Shown: positions 14,980-22,709 of the stretch, piece by piece
Layout of the letters: every line of letters starts with the position of its first letter
Numbering within the stretch: the first letter of the stretch is position 1
DNA from: CALKWS01 sp035302405
Lineage (GTDB): Bacteria > Actinomycetota > Actinomycetes > Actinomycetales > Beutenbergiaceae
Assembly (NCBI GenBank): GCA_035302405.1
Contig: DATGSR010000225.1
Coordinates: 1 to 27,049, forward strand
Direction: 5' to 3'
Length of the DNA stretch: 27,049 bases
The notes under the pieces: model-generated
What the model saw: the letters and a program-made list of their open reading frames with translations, nothing else
Told to the model about the DNA's origin: nothing
Databases searched by the model: none
Position numbers and translations under genes: made by a program

Positions 14980-16815
14980 TCAGAGTCCCAATTGCGACTC
15001 GAACCGGCCCTCTTCCAATCGGTTCTTCACCGTGGTGAGGAACCGTCCTGCATCCGCACCATCGACGAGCCGGTGGTCGTAGGTGAGCGACAGGTACACC
15101 ATGGAGCGGATACCGATCACATCGGCGCCCTCTGCCTCCACCACCATCGGACGCTTCACGATCGTGCCCACGCCCAGGATCCCGACCTGGGGCTGGGGAA
15201 TGATCGGAGTGTCGAACAAGGCGCCCGCTGACCCGGTGTTGGTCAGGGTGAAGGTGCCCCCGGTCAACTCATCTGGCATGACCTTGTTACTGCGCGTGCG
15301 CTCGGCCAGATCGGCGATCGAGCGGGCGAGTCCGGCGATGTTCAGGTCACCGGCGTCCTTGATGACCGGCACCAACAACCCGCGCTCGGTGTCGACCGCG
15401 ATTCCCAGGTTCTCCGCGCCGTGGTAGACGATCTCTTCGCCTTCGATGGAGGCGTTGAGCACCGGGTGGGCCTTCAGCGCCTCGATCGCAGCAAGCGCGA
15501 AGAACGGCAGGTACGTGAGCTTGACGCCCTCCCGCTGGAGGAATTCCTCCTTGGTGCGTTCCCGCAACCGCACGATGGTGGTCACGTCCGCCTCGACGAC
15601 CGTGGTCAACTGGGCTGAGACTTGCAGCGACTCACTCATCCGGTCGGCGATGATCTTGCGCAACCGGGTCATCTTCTCGCGGGTGCCTCGTAGCGGGGAG
15701 ACTTCCGGTGTGGTCGGGGCGGTGGGCTTCCGTGCCGCGGGTTCCTCGGCGGGCCGGTCCTTCTCCGCTGCCTGCTTCTCAGCGGCTTCCGCGGCGTCGA
15801 GTACGTCCTGTTTGCGAATGCGTCCGCCCACACCGCTTCCGGTGATCGTTGACAGGTCCACGCCCTTGTCGGCGGCGAGTTTACGCACGAGCGGGGTGAC
15901 GTAGGACACCTGCTTGTCCTCGCCGTCGTCCGCCGGGGCGCTCGGCGCCGGTTCACGTTCGGCCTTGGCCTGGGCCTCCTTGGCTTCTGCGGGTGCTTCC
16001 TCCGGTTCGGGTTCGACTTCCTCCGGCACCTGTGCCTGCCCGCGGCCCGCGGTGTCTTGGGCCTCCGCCTGGGCGGCGTCGTCCCCGGCAGGCTCTGCGC
16101 TCGCTTCGGCGGGCTCTGCGCTCGGTTCGGCGGGCGCGGCGTCGTCCCCGCCGGCAGGAGCGCCGGAGCCGACATAGGCAAGCGGTGCGCCGACCTCGAC
16201 GGTCTCGTCCTCCTCAGCGACGATCTCCAGCAATGTGCCGGCCACCGGTGAGGGGATCTCGGTGTCGACCTTGTCGGTGGAGATCTCCAGGAGTGGTTCA
16301 TCGACCTCGACGTCATCGCCGACGGACTTCAGCCACTGGGTGACGGTGCCCTCGGTCACCGACTCACCCAGTTCCGGCAGGTTGACCGCCGTCCGTTCGC
16401 CGCCACCGCCTGACCCGGATGCCGACGACCCGGATGATGCCGGCTCTGGTTCGGGCTCGGGTTCCGGCTCTGGTTCCGGTTCCGGCTCTGGTTCCGGTTC
16501 CGGCTCGGGCTCCGGCTCGGGCTCCGGCTCGGTCTCTTGCTCCGCCTCGGCAGGAGCGCCGTCGTCGCCGCCGCCTTCACCGGAGCCGATGACGGCCAGT
16601 TCGGCGCCGACCTCGACGGTCTCGTCCTCCTCCACCAGGATCTTCTCCAGCACCCCGGCCACGGGGGAGGGGATCTCGGTGTCCACCTTGTCGGTGGACA
16701 CTTCGAGTAGGGGCTCGTCTACCTCGACCTCATCGCCGACGGACTTCAGCCACTGGGTGACTGTTCCTTCGGTGACGCTCTCGCCCAGGGCGGGCATCTG
16801 CACGGATTCGGACAT
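14980..16815 (-). CDS. dlaT: Dihydrolipoamide acyltransferase (E2) with two lipoyl domains
   Basis: E2 core of a 2-oxoacid dehydrogenase; actinobacterial homologues are called SucB but the M. tuberculosis one (DlaT) serves pyruvate dehydrogenase. 611 aa: lipoyl domains at about 1-78 and 145-222, each with lipoyl-Lys in STDKVDTEIPSP; Glu-Pro and Ala-rich linkers; an E1/E3-binding domain (YVTPLVRKLAADKGVDL...GSGVGGRIRKQDVL); and the catalytic domain ending SLTYDHRLVDGADAGRF with His and Asp of the active site. The first linker holds 15 Glu-Pro pairs. Start ATG 16815 is given by homology (MSESVQMPALGESVTEG); AAGGAG lies 12 nt upstream and AAAGG closer. It follows lpd after 25 nt, so E3 and E2 are co-transcribed. 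The lipB-lipA genes that would lipoylate it are not nearby. Confidence 0.95.
   Translation of the reverse strand: MSESVQMPALGESVTEGTVTQWLKSVGDEVEVDEPLLEVSTDKVDTEIPSPVAGVLEKILVEEDETVEVGAELAVIGSGEGGGDDGAPAEAEQETEPEPEPEPEPEPEPEPEPEPEPEPEPEPEPASSGSSASGSGGGGERTAVNLPELGESVTEGTVTQWLKSVGDDVEVDEPLLEISTDKVDTEIPSPVAGTLLEIVAEEDETVEVGAPLAYVGSGAPAGGDDAAPAEPSAEPAEASAEPAGDDAAQAEAQDTAGRGQAQVPEEVEPEPEEAPAEAKEAQAKAEREPAPSAPADDGEDKQVSYVTPLVRKLAADKGVDLSTITGSGVGGRIRKQDVLDAAEAAEKQAAEKDRPAEEPAARKPTAPTTPEVSPLRGTREKMTRLRKIIADRMSESLQVSAQLTTVVEADVTTIVRLRERTKEEFLQREGVKLTYLPFFALAAIEALKAHPVLNASIEGEEIVYHGAENLGIAVDTERGLLVPVIKDAGDLNIAGLARSIADLAERTRSNKVMPDELTGGTFTLTNTGSAGALFDTPIIPQPQVGILGVGTIVKRPMVVEAEGADVIGIRSMVYLSLTYDHRLVDGADAGRFLTTVKNRLEEGRFESQLGL
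16441..16530. repeat. Hexanucleotide repeat encoding (Glu-Pro)15 in the E2 linker
   Basis: Fifteen consecutive NGG-YTC hexamers on the plus strand, read on the minus strand as 15 Glu-Pro pairs between the first and second lipoyl domains. Synonymous third positions vary (CGG, TGG, GGG; CTC, TTC), with blocks of identical hexamers, which points to slippage followed by drift. On the other strand the same bases read Gly-Ser, creating a spurious long frame. Confidence 0.95.
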
Positions 16816-16840
16816 GACCTTTTCAGTCTCCTTCGTCGGG

Positions 16841-18226
16841 TCAGTGATTCGAGTGCAAGGGTTTACCGGCCAGAGCCAGTGCCGCCTCGCCGAGCGATTC
16901 GTTCTGTGTCGGGTGAGCATGCACCAGGGGTGCCACATCTTCAGGGTAGGCCTGCCAGCCCACCATCAGTTGAGCCTCGCCGATGAGTTCTCCCACACCC
17001 GGACCAATGGCGTGGACACCCACGATCGGCCCGTCGGCTTGCTGGACATACTTGACCATGCCCCGGCCGCCCTGGATCTGGGTACGGGCGTTGCCGGTGA
17101 GGCTGTACTCCACCGTACGCACCGCGTCATCGCCGAGTCGGTCGCGTGCCTGCTGCTCGGTCAGCCCCACCGCGGCGACCTCGGGGGCGCTGTAGGTGAT
17201 CCGGGGTATCGCCTCCGCCGGTACCGGTCGCGGCTCCAGTCCGGCAATGTCTTCGGCGACGAAGATGCCGTGGGCGAACGCCCGATGGGCAAGTTGGGGG
17301 CCGGCAACCAGGTCGCCGACGGCGTAGATCGATTCGGCGGTGGTGCGCTGGCGGTCATCGACCTGGATGAATCCATCCTGCAACTTCACGCCTGCTCGTT
17401 CCGTGTCCGCGGGGGAAGTCACCGGATCGCGGCCGACCGCCATGAGCACCACCTCGGCGGTGAGTTCGCTGCCGTCTTCGAGGGTCACTTGTGCGTGCCG
17501 CTCCTGATCTTCGATGCGCTCGGTCTTCACACCGGTGCGCACGGTGATGCCGCGCTTGCCGAAGGCGCGCTCCAGTGCAGTGCTCATCGATTCATCCTCG
17601 CCGGCGATGAGCCTGGGCAGGGCCTCCAGGACGGTCACGTCGACGCCCATGGAACGCCACAGGCTGGCGAACTCCACGCCGATCACGCCTCCGCCCACCA
17701 CGATGGCGCTGCGGGGAATCCAGTCCATCGCCAGGGCCTGGTCGGAGGTGATGACCCGACCGCCGATGTGGACTCCGGGCAACGAACGGCTCCTGGAGCC
17801 GGTTGCCAGCACGAGGTGGCGGCCGCGTAACAGCGTGTCATTGACCGAGACGGCGTTCTGGCCCACCACCGTGCCGCGCCCTGGGATCACGGTGATGTCC
17901 CGCGCGGAGAGCAAGGATCGCAAGCCCTTATGCATGCGGGAGACCACGCGATCCTTGTGCTTGTGCATCGCGGTGATGTCCAGCCCCTGCAACTCGGCGA
18001 GCACCCCGTACTGGGCTGCTTCGCGCACCTGGTCGGCCACGTGCGCGGAGTGCAGCAGTGATTTCGTGGGGATGCACCCGCGGTGCAGGCAGGTGCCGCC
18101 CAGTTGATCGGCTTCGACAAGAGCCACCGATTGACCCAACTGGGCTGCTCGCAACGCGGTGGCGTACCCGCCACTGCCGCCCCCGAGGATCACGACGTCG
18201 TACTGTGCGGACTCCTCGTCCTTCAC
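16841..18226 (-). CDS. lpd: Dihydrolipoamide dehydrogenase (E3)
   Basis: FAD flavoprotein that reoxidises dihydrolipoyl groups with NAD+. 461 aa: FAD-binding VVILGGGSGGYATALRAAQ near the N-terminus, redox disulfide GGTCLHRGCIPTKS, NAD-binding AIVVGGGVIGVEFASLW, the second FAD segment IYAVGDLVAGPQLAHRAFAHG, and the C-terminal dimer-interface active-site HAHPTQNESLGE with the base His. Start is GTG 18226 with GGAGGA 5 nt upstream. dlaT lies 25 nt downstream on the same strand. This pairs E3 with E2 in one operon. Confidence 0.96.
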   Translation of the reverse strand: MKDEESAQYDVVILGGGSGGYATALRAAQLGQSVALVEADQLGGTCLHRGCIPTKSLLHSAHVADQVREAAQYGVLAELQGLDITAMHKHKDRVVSRMHKGLRSLLSARDITVIPGRGTVVGQNAVSVNDTLLRGRHLVLATGSRSRSLPGVHIGGRVITSDQALAMDWIPRSAIVVGGGVIGVEFASLWRSMGVDVTVLEALPRLIAGEDESMSTALERAFGKRGITVRTGVKTERIEDQERHAQVTLEDGSELTAEVVLMAVGRDPVTSPADTERAGVKLQDGFIQVDDRQRTTAESIYAVGDLVAGPQLAHRAFAHGIFVAEDIAGLEPRPVPAEAIPRITYSAPEVAAVGLTEQQARDRLGDDAVRTVEYSLTGNARTQIQGGRGMVKYVQQADGPIVGVHAIGPGVGELIGEAQLMVGWQAYPEDVAPLVHAHPTQNESLGEAALALAGKPLHSNH

Positions 18227-18408
18227 GTGCTCCTCCTGCAGCGATGCGTGTCATCCGTCTTTGCGCTACTTGTCCATCTGGGCTGATCGTGCCTGGACGC
18301 ATAGTGGTCTCCATCTTGGCACTGGTTGGCCGATGGCCCCAATCGAGCGTGCCGGGAGGCGGTCCGAGACGTGCTGGCCTCGGCTCTGGCGGGGCGGGGA
18401 TGAGGCTG

Positions 18409-18446
18409 GTTCCGGCCGATCACCGCTACTGGTGACCGGCCGGAAC
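18409..18446. other. Long imperfect hairpin between pepA and lpd
   Basis: GTTCCGGCC (18409-18417) pairs with GGCCGGAAC (18438-18446) and the stem continues as GATCACC/GGTGACC with one mismatch, closing on a 6-nt loop: about 16 bp. No T-run on either side. The outer GTTCCGGCC arm is shared with the dlaT terminator stem. Confidence 0.55.
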
Positions 18447-18509
18447 TCTCGCTGAGCCGCCCCGACGCGCACATCGGCAGGGCAGCACCGCAGGACAGGG
18501 GCGGAGCGT

Positions 18510-18531
18510 TGGTGCCCGGGCGCGGGCACCA
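18510..18531. other. Perfect 9-bp hairpin downstream of pepA
   Basis: TGGTGCCCG (18510-18518) and CGGGCACCA (18523-18531) with a 4-nt loop. It lies between the pepA terminator-like hairpin and lpd; no T-run. Confidence 0.5.
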
Positions 18532-18544
18532 TCGCCACCCGCCC

Positions 18545-18560
18545 AAAACCCTGAAGGGTT
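18545..18560 (-). terminator. Weak intrinsic terminator of pepA
   Basis: On the minus strand AACCCTTCAGGGTTTT, about 40 nt after the pepA stop: a short stem (ACCC/GGGT with a TTCA loop, extended by an A-T pair) running straight into a four-T tract. Short stem, so termination would be partial. Confidence 0.45.
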
Positions 18561-18598
18561 ACTGCCGGGTGCGGGCGGTGCTCAGGGCGCCTGGACGC

Positions 18599-20074
18599 TC
18601 AGCCCTCAGCGGCGTTCTCAAGCAGTTGCAGCATGGTGCGCACGCCCACGCCGGTGCCGCCCTTGGGCACGTAATGCCGCGGAGCCGCCTCGTTGAACGC
18701 GGGGCCGGCGATGTCCAGGTGCGCCCAGGGGGTGTCCCCGACGAACTCCTTGAGGAACAGCCCGGCGGTGAGCATGCCGCCGAACCGGTCACCGATGTTG
18801 GAGATGTCCGCCACCGAGGACTTCAGCGACGGCCGCAGTTCCTCCGGGAGCGGCATCGGCCACATCTGCTCTCCGGAAGCGTCGGCAGCGGCCACCACCT
18901 GGTCCCGGGTCTCCTCCGTGCCCATCACCGCGCTGACCTGGTTGCCCAGCGCGACCATCTGTGCACCGGTGAGGGTGGCGATGTCCACGATCACATCCGC
19001 ACCCGCCTCCGTCGCCGCTACCAGCGCATCGGCCAACACCAAACGCCCCTCGGCGTCGGTATTCAGTACCTCCACGGTCTTACCGCCGCGGATCTCGATC
19101 ACGTCCGAGGGCCGTTGGGCCGTTCCGGAGGGCATGTTCTCAGCGAGGGCGAGGAAGCCCGTGACGGCGACCGGCACCTGGAGTTCGGCGGCAGCCAGCA
19201 CCGTGTGCAACACGGCCGCGGCGCCGGCCATGTCCAGTTTCATCGTCTCCATGCTCTTGGCCGGCTTGATCGACAGGCCGCCGGAGTCGAACGTGATGCC
19301 CTTACCGACCAGCGCGTAGTGGCCTTTGGCGCGAGCCGGCTGGTAGGTCAACTTCACCAGCCGGGGCCCGCGAGCCGATCCCTGTCCCACGCCGATCAGG
19401 CCGCCGTAGCCCCCGGCCCGCAGCGCGTCCTCATCGAGTACCTCGATGCCGACCTTGGTGCCCTTGACCAGGTCACGCGCGGTCTGGGCGAAGGTCTCCG
19501 GGTATAGATCCCGTGGCGAGGTGTTCACCAGATCCCGAGTGGCGTTCACGCGCTCGGCCACCACTCGTGCGCGGGCCACGGCATCCTTCACCGCCTTGTC
19601 CTTGGCCGCCGTCGTGAGCAGCACCACCTGGGCCGGTCCGGACTTGGCGTCCTTCTTGTACCGGTTGAACCGGTAGGCGCCCAGGAGTGCACCTTCTGCG
19701 ACCGCGCCGGTGATCTGTGCTTCCCGGTCACCGAATGCCAGCGCCACCGTCGCTGCACCTTCAAGTTCGCGCACGGCAGTTCCTGCCGCGCGGCGGAACT
19801 GCTCGGCGTCCGGCGTCTCTGGCAGCGGGCCGATTCCGGTGAAAGCGACCACGCTTGCGCCTACACCTTCGGGCGCTGGAACTCGGGTGACCTTTCCGGC
19901 CTGGCCGGGCACGTCCAGGACGTCGATCGCGTCCCGCAGGGCGGCACTGACCTTCTCCTCCAGCCCGGGGTCGGGTAGCAGTGCGGCGGTGCCGTCGTCG
20001 TCGTGGACGGGCACCACCAGGGCGTCGGCGGATAGTCGGGCAGGGCTCTTCGCAGTCAATGTCAGTTCAGTCAC
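18599..20074 (-). CDS. pepA: Cytosol (leucyl) aminopeptidase, M17 family
   Basis: Metal-dependent exopeptidase removing N-terminal residues from peptides; a cytoplasmic hexamer in known members. 491 aa with an N-terminal macro-like domain and the C-terminal catalytic domain: YALVGKGITFDSGGLSIKP (metal ligands and Lys), KLDMAGAAAVL, and the signature NTDAEGRLVLADAL with the catalytic Arg. All M17 ligands appear present. I take GTG 20072-20074 (VTELTLTAKSPARL) as start: a TACGAT -10 ends exactly 7 nt upstream, indicating a leaderless transcript; an in-frame ATG at 20092 lies upstream of the predicted transcription start. Divergent from a small membrane protein. A weak terminator follows about 40 nt after the stop. 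Confidence 0.95.
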   Translation of the reverse strand: MTELTLTAKSPARLSADALVVPVHDDDGTAALLPDPGLEEKVSAALRDAIDVLDVPGQAGKVTRVPAPEGVGASVVAFTGIGPLPETPDAEQFRRAAGTAVRELEGAATVALAFGDREAQITGAVAEGALLGAYRFNRYKKDAKSGPAQVVLLTTAAKDKAVKDAVARARVVAERVNATRDLVNTSPRDLYPETFAQTARDLVKGTKVGIEVLDEDALRAGGYGGLIGVGQGSARGPRLVKLTYQPARAKGHYALVGKGITFDSGGLSIKPAKSMETMKLDMAGAAAVLHTVLAAAELQVPVAVTGFLALAENMPSGTAQRPSDVIEIRGGKTVEVLNTDAEGRLVLADALVAATEAGADVIVDIATLTGAQMVALGNQVSAVMGTEETRDQVVAAADASGEQMWPMPLPEELRPSLKSSVADISNIGDRFGGMLTAGLFLKEFVGDTPWAHLDIAGPAFNEAAPRHYVPKGGTGVGVRTMLQLLENAAEG

Positions 20075-20081
20075 ATGCCTT

Positions 20082-20087
20082 ATCGTA
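20082..20087 (-). promoter_or_regulatory. -10 element for a leaderless pepA transcript
   Basis: TACGAT on the minus strand, 7 nt from GTG 20074. It is only about 27 nt from the opposing TACCCT hexamer of the divergent gene, so the two promoters must overlap. Confidence 0.5.
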
Positions 20088-20113
20088 CGCATCCCGCAGG
20101 GGCGGGCTGGCAC

Positions 20114-20119
20114 TACCCT
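20114..20119 (+). promoter_or_regulatory. -10 element for a leaderless membrane-protein gene
   Basis: TACCCT ends 6 nt before GTG 20126, which has no ribosome binding site. This supports GTG 20126 over the in-frame ATG at 20075. Confidence 0.45.
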
Positions 20120-20125
20120 TCTGGT

Positions 20126-20485
20126 GTGCTCGTCGTGACTTGGTGCATTCTCGGCGCCTGCCTTCTGCTCGCCGGCTGGGCGGGAATTCGCGCGCTGCGC
20201 GACAAGCCGGTGATCTTCGTGCAACTCATCGCCGCCGGCGTGGTGGTGGTGGGGATCGTGGCGCAGATGGTCCTCGCGGCGGTGGGTATCGGGTCGGGGC
20301 AGGCCTCGCCCGACCCGTGGTTGTTGTGGGGCTACCTGATCACGGCGTTGGTGCTGCTGCCGGCAGCGGCGTGGTGGGCCGTGTTGGACCGGACCAAGTG
20401 GAGTTCGGTGGTGCTGGTTGTAGCGGCGTTCGCGATCGCGGCAATGCAATTGCGGATCTGGCAGATCTGGGTACTCGGTGAGTGA
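20126..20485 (+). CDS. Small integral membrane protein of unknown function
   Basis: 119 aa with about four hydrophobic helices: the N-terminal LVVTWCILGACLLLAGW, IFVQLIAAGVVVVGIVAQMVL, WLLWGYLITALVLLPAAAWW, and SSVVLVVAAFAIAAMQL, with short charged loops (RALRDKP, LDRTKW). I recognise no family motif; small membrane proteins in this position next to pepA are common in actinobacteria. The start is GTG 20126, with a -10 hexamer 6 nt upstream. The stop overlaps the next gene by 8 nt, so the two are likely translated together and their products may interact in the membrane. Confidence 0.75.
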   Translation: MLVVTWCILGACLLLAGWAGIRALRDKPVIFVQLIAAGVVVVGIVAQMVLAAVGIGSGQASPDPWLLWGYLITALVLLPAAAWWAVLDRTKWSSVVLVVAAFAIAAMQLRIWQIWVLGE

Positions 20486-20909
20486 GTTGACGCCGATGGA
20501 GGATACCCGCCGACCCGCTTACGGGGCCGGGCGGGTGCTGATCGTCGTCTATGCCGTCTTCGCTGTATCCGCCAGCGCCCGCTCTGGTGTGCAACTCATC
20601 CGCGACGCCGCTGAGGCCCCGGTGGCCTACACCTTGTCCGCCGTGGCCGCGGCGATCTATGTGATCGCCACGATCGCACTCGCGCACAACGGGCGCCGGT
20701 GGCGCAAGGTCGGCTGGATCGCGGTGACCATCGAGGCCGTCGGCGTGCTGGCGGTCGGCGCACTGTCCTTGACCCACCCGGAACTGTTCCCCCGGGAGAC
20801 GGTCTGGTCGCAGTTCGGCGCCGGGTACGGCTATGTCCCGCTGGTGCTGCCGTTCCTGGGCCTGAGTTGGCTGTGGTGGTCCCGCCCCTCCCGGATCGCG
20901 GCCTCGTGA
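20478..20909 (+). CDS. Small integral membrane protein of unknown function
   Basis: 143 aa. After a polar N-terminus (MSELTPMEDTRRPAYG) there are four hydrophobic segments: VLIVVYAVFAVSASA, TLSAVAAAIYVIATIALA, IAVTIEAVGVLAVGALSL and YVPLVLPFLGLSWLWW, with a conserved-looking LTHPELFPRETVWSQFGAGYG loop before the last. No enzyme or transporter motif recognised. GTG 20478 overlaps the end of the upstream membrane gene by 8 nt, and pyrD begins 17 nt after its stop, so it lies inside a three-gene transcript. Confidence 0.75.
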   Translation: MSELTPMEDTRRPAYGAGRVLIVVYAVFAVSASARSGVQLIRDAAEAPVAYTLSAVAAAIYVIATIALAHNGRRWRKVGWIAVTIEAVGVLAVGALSLTHPELFPRETVWSQFGAGYGYVPLVLPFLGLSWLWWSRPSRIAAS

Positions 20910-20925
20910 CGCGGATGGCGGCGCC

Positions 20926-22023
20926 ATGACCTCAAAGGTAAGGATGCCCGGCACACCGGGGACAGTGGCACGGCTGTACCGGTTGCTGTTCACCAAGGTA
21001 TTGCGAAGGGTCGACGCCGAAACCGCGCACCACCTTGCCGCCCGCGTGCTGAAACTCTTCGGAGAGGTGCCCCCGCTGCGGTGGGCAACATCCGCGCTTG
21101 TTGGGACCGCCGGGGCGAGCAGGGCGGCCGGGACGGGCGGGACCGCCGGTACGAGCGAGACTCCGGTACTTGCCGGTCGAGTTCTACCGGGCCGGCTCGG
21201 GCTGGCTGCTGGATTCGACAAGAACGCCACCATGGTGCGCGGGCTGGCCGCACTGGGATTCGGATTCATCGAGGTCGGCACTGTGACCGCCGTCGAGCAG
21301 CCCGGTAATGAGCGTCCCCGATTGTGGCGTGTGCCCGAGCAGGGCGGGCTGGTGAACCGCATGGGGTTCAACAACGACGGTGCCACCCGGGTTGCGGCGC
21401 GGCTGCAACGATTGCGCCGGACCGCCGCGGGCAGACGGGTCGTGCTGGGGGTGAACATCGGGAAGTCCAAAGTGACTCCCGCCTCACAGGCGGTGGCCGA
21501 CTACACCTACAGCGCCCGCTTGCTGGCACCCCATGCCGACTACCTCGTGGTCAACGTGTCGTCGCCGAACACTCCGGGGCTGCGCGACCTGCAACAGGTC
21601 GAGGCGCTGCGCCCCATCCTGCAACAGGTCCAGCAAACCGCCGACGCCGCGGCCGCCCGTACCGTGCCGATGTTCGTCAAGATCGCACCCGACCTGGCCG
21701 ATCGGGACATCGAGGACATCGCGAACCTCAGCAAGGAACTGAACCTGGCCGGGGTGATCGCAGTGAACACCACCGTTCGGCACGATCACGGTGCCGGAGG
21801 GCTCTCGGGCGAGCCGGTGCGGCAGCGTGGTTTACAGGTGGTGTCGTTGCTACGAACGAGGCTCGCCGGCGAGCAACTCATCATCGGGGTGGGCGGCATC
21901 AGTTCACCCGCACACGCCCAGGCCTACCTCGATGCCGGGGCAGATCTGCTGCAGGCCTATTCCGGATTCATCTACGGCGGGCCTACCTGGCCGGCGCGGA
22001 TGAATCGGGCCCTCGATGCATGA
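20926..22023 (+). CDS. pyrD: Quinone-dependent dihydroorotate dehydrogenase (class 2)
   Basis: Oxidises dihydroorotate to orotate in pyrimidine synthesis, passing electrons to membrane quinone. 365 aa: the N-terminal helices typical of the membrane-associated class 2 form (LYRLLFTKVLRRVDAETAHHL), LGLAAGFDKNA, EVGTVTAVEQPGNERPRLWR, NRMGFNNDG, VVNVSSPNTPGLRDLQ with the catalytic Ser, FVKIAPDL, VNTT, and the FMN-phosphate segment IIGVGGISSP...AGADLLQAYSGFIYGG. Residues about 60-79 (GTAGASRAAGTGGTAGTSET) are a low-complexity insertion between the N-terminal helices and the barrel. ATG 20926 has only a weak GGCGG upstream. The stop codon lies in an 18-19 nt repeat. Confidence 0.96.
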   Translation: MTSKVRMPGTPGTVARLYRLLFTKVLRRVDAETAHHLAARVLKLFGEVPPLRWATSALVGTAGASRAAGTGGTAGTSETPVLAGRVLPGRLGLAAGFDKNATMVRGLAALGFGFIEVGTVTAVEQPGNERPRLWRVPEQGGLVNRMGFNNDGATRVAARLQRLRRTAAGRRVVLGVNIGKSKVTPASQAVADYTYSARLLAPHADYLVVNVSSPNTPGLRDLQQVEALRPILQQVQQTADAAAARTVPMFVKIAPDLADRDIEDIANLSKELNLAGVIAVNTTVRHDHGAGGLSGEPVRQRGLQVVSLLRTRLAGEQLIIGVGGISSPAHAQAYLDAGADLLQAYSGFIYGGPTWPARMNRALDA

Positions 22024-22104
22024 GGGAGTCTCAGCGCATGAGTGAATTACCCGTGCCTGAGGGAGGTCAGACCGGAAACTCTCCGTCAGACCGGGAACTC
22101 TCCG
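22018..22104. repeat. Back-to-back stop-codon repeats of pyrD (+) and the DUF3043 gene (-)
   Basis: pyrD side: units at 22018, 22036 and 22055, each starting GCATGAG or GCCTGAG and then GGAG/TGAA, period 18-19; the TGA of unit one is the pyrD stop and TGA recurs at the same place in units two and three. DUF3043 side: TCAGACCGGGAACTCTCCG (22086-22104) and TCAGACCGGAAACTCTCCG (22067-22085), 18 of 19 identical; the leading TCA of the first is the complement of the DUF3043 stop. Together they use up the whole 62-nt gap between the convergent genes. Confidence 0.85.
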
Positions 22105-22697
22105 CGTTTGACGACGGGTCGGGGCAGCCGCATCCGGCGCAGGTAGAAGCACCGGAACACGATGTACATCAAGGCGCCGCGGCCCAGGGCCTCGGCACCG
22201 AACTTCTCCCGTGCCTTCTTCCGCACGCGGACCGCCAGAATCACCGCATCCACGATCGCCAGGAGCACGTACAGATAGGCCACGAGGATCCCCGAGATGA
22301 TGATCTCGATGAACTGCGGGAACAGGTTCCCGGCCAGCAGCACCACGATGATGAGGATGGCCACCGGAAGGAACAGTTCCCCGGGGGACCACCGGGCATC
22401 GACGTAGTCGCGCATGAAGCGCCGGGCGGGGCCCCGGTGCTGTAGCGGCATCTTCTCCTCATCACCGCTGAGCATCGCTTCTTGCTGCTCGCGGCGCGCG
22501 CGGGCGAACTGTTCCCGCTGGTTGCGCCGGGCTGCCTTGCGGTCATCGGGGACCAAAGGTCGCCGGTTCGCTGCCTCCACATCCCGACGCTTCGGCGTCG
22601 GCCGTCCCTTACGCCCATCCTTGGCAGGCGCCGGTGCTGCCTGGGGCTCGGGATCGGTCGGAGGCGACTTCGGCGAATTCTTCTGGCGTCCAAACAC
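22086..22697 (-). CDS. DUF3043 family membrane protein
   Basis: 203 aa. Begins VFGRQKNSPKSPPTDPEP, a Pro/Ala/Lys-rich tail, then a basic helical segment (DDRKAARRNQREQFARARREQQEAM), then RGPARRFMRDYVDARWSPGE leading into two transmembrane helices (LFLPVAILIIVVLLAGNLFP and IIISGILVAYLYVLLAIVDAVIL) and a basic C-terminus. This order and the RDYVDARW-GE motif are those of actinobacterial DUF3043 proteins; function unknown. GTG 22697 is chosen because family members start (M/V)FGR and because TACGCT ends 6 nt upstream. Divergent from the glycerate kinase-like gene, convergent with pyrD. The final 16 coding bases plus TGA are duplicated directly downstream. Confidence 0.88.
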   Translation of the reverse strand: MFGRQKNSPKSPPTDPEPQAAPAPAKDGRKGRPTPKRRDVEAANRRPLVPDDRKAARRNQREQFARARREQQEAMLSGDEEKMPLQHRGPARRFMRDYVDARWSPGELFLPVAILIIVVLLAGNLFPQFIEIIISGILVAYLYVLLAIVDAVILAVRVRKKAREKFGAEALGRGALMYIVFRCFYLRRMRLPRPVVKRGEFPV

Positions 22698-22703
22698 CCC
22701 TTC

Positions 22704-22709
22704 AGCGTA
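22704..22709 (-). promoter_or_regulatory. -10 element for the DUF3043 gene
   Basis: TACGCT on the minus strand, 6 nt from GTG 22697. The intervening GAAGGG is too close to the start to be an ordinary ribosome site. Confidence 0.45.

Larger units (their letters stand above)
18227..18598. other. 372-nt gene-free stretch between pepA and lpd
   Basis: No credible gene on either strand. Going downstream from pepA (minus strand), it holds a short terminator-like hairpin (18545-18560), a 9-bp perfect hairpin (18510-18531), a long imperfect hairpin (18409-18446), then about 180 nt that should contain the lpd promoter, where I cannot point to convincing -35/-10 boxes. Three TGAG words near the pepA stop (spacing 17 and 8 nt) are only a hint of the stop-codon repeats seen elsewhere. 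Confidence 0.6.

Noticed and set aside
16235..17830. 531-aa plus-strand open frame rich in Gly-Ser repeats
   Set aside because: It is antisense to dlaT and lpd; the Gly-Ser run is the complement of the Glu-Pro repeat, and no domain or ribosome site supports it.
18580..18609. Stop-codon repeat at pepA
   Set aside because: Only a 6-nt word recurs (spacings 17 and 8 nt); too short to count with the others.
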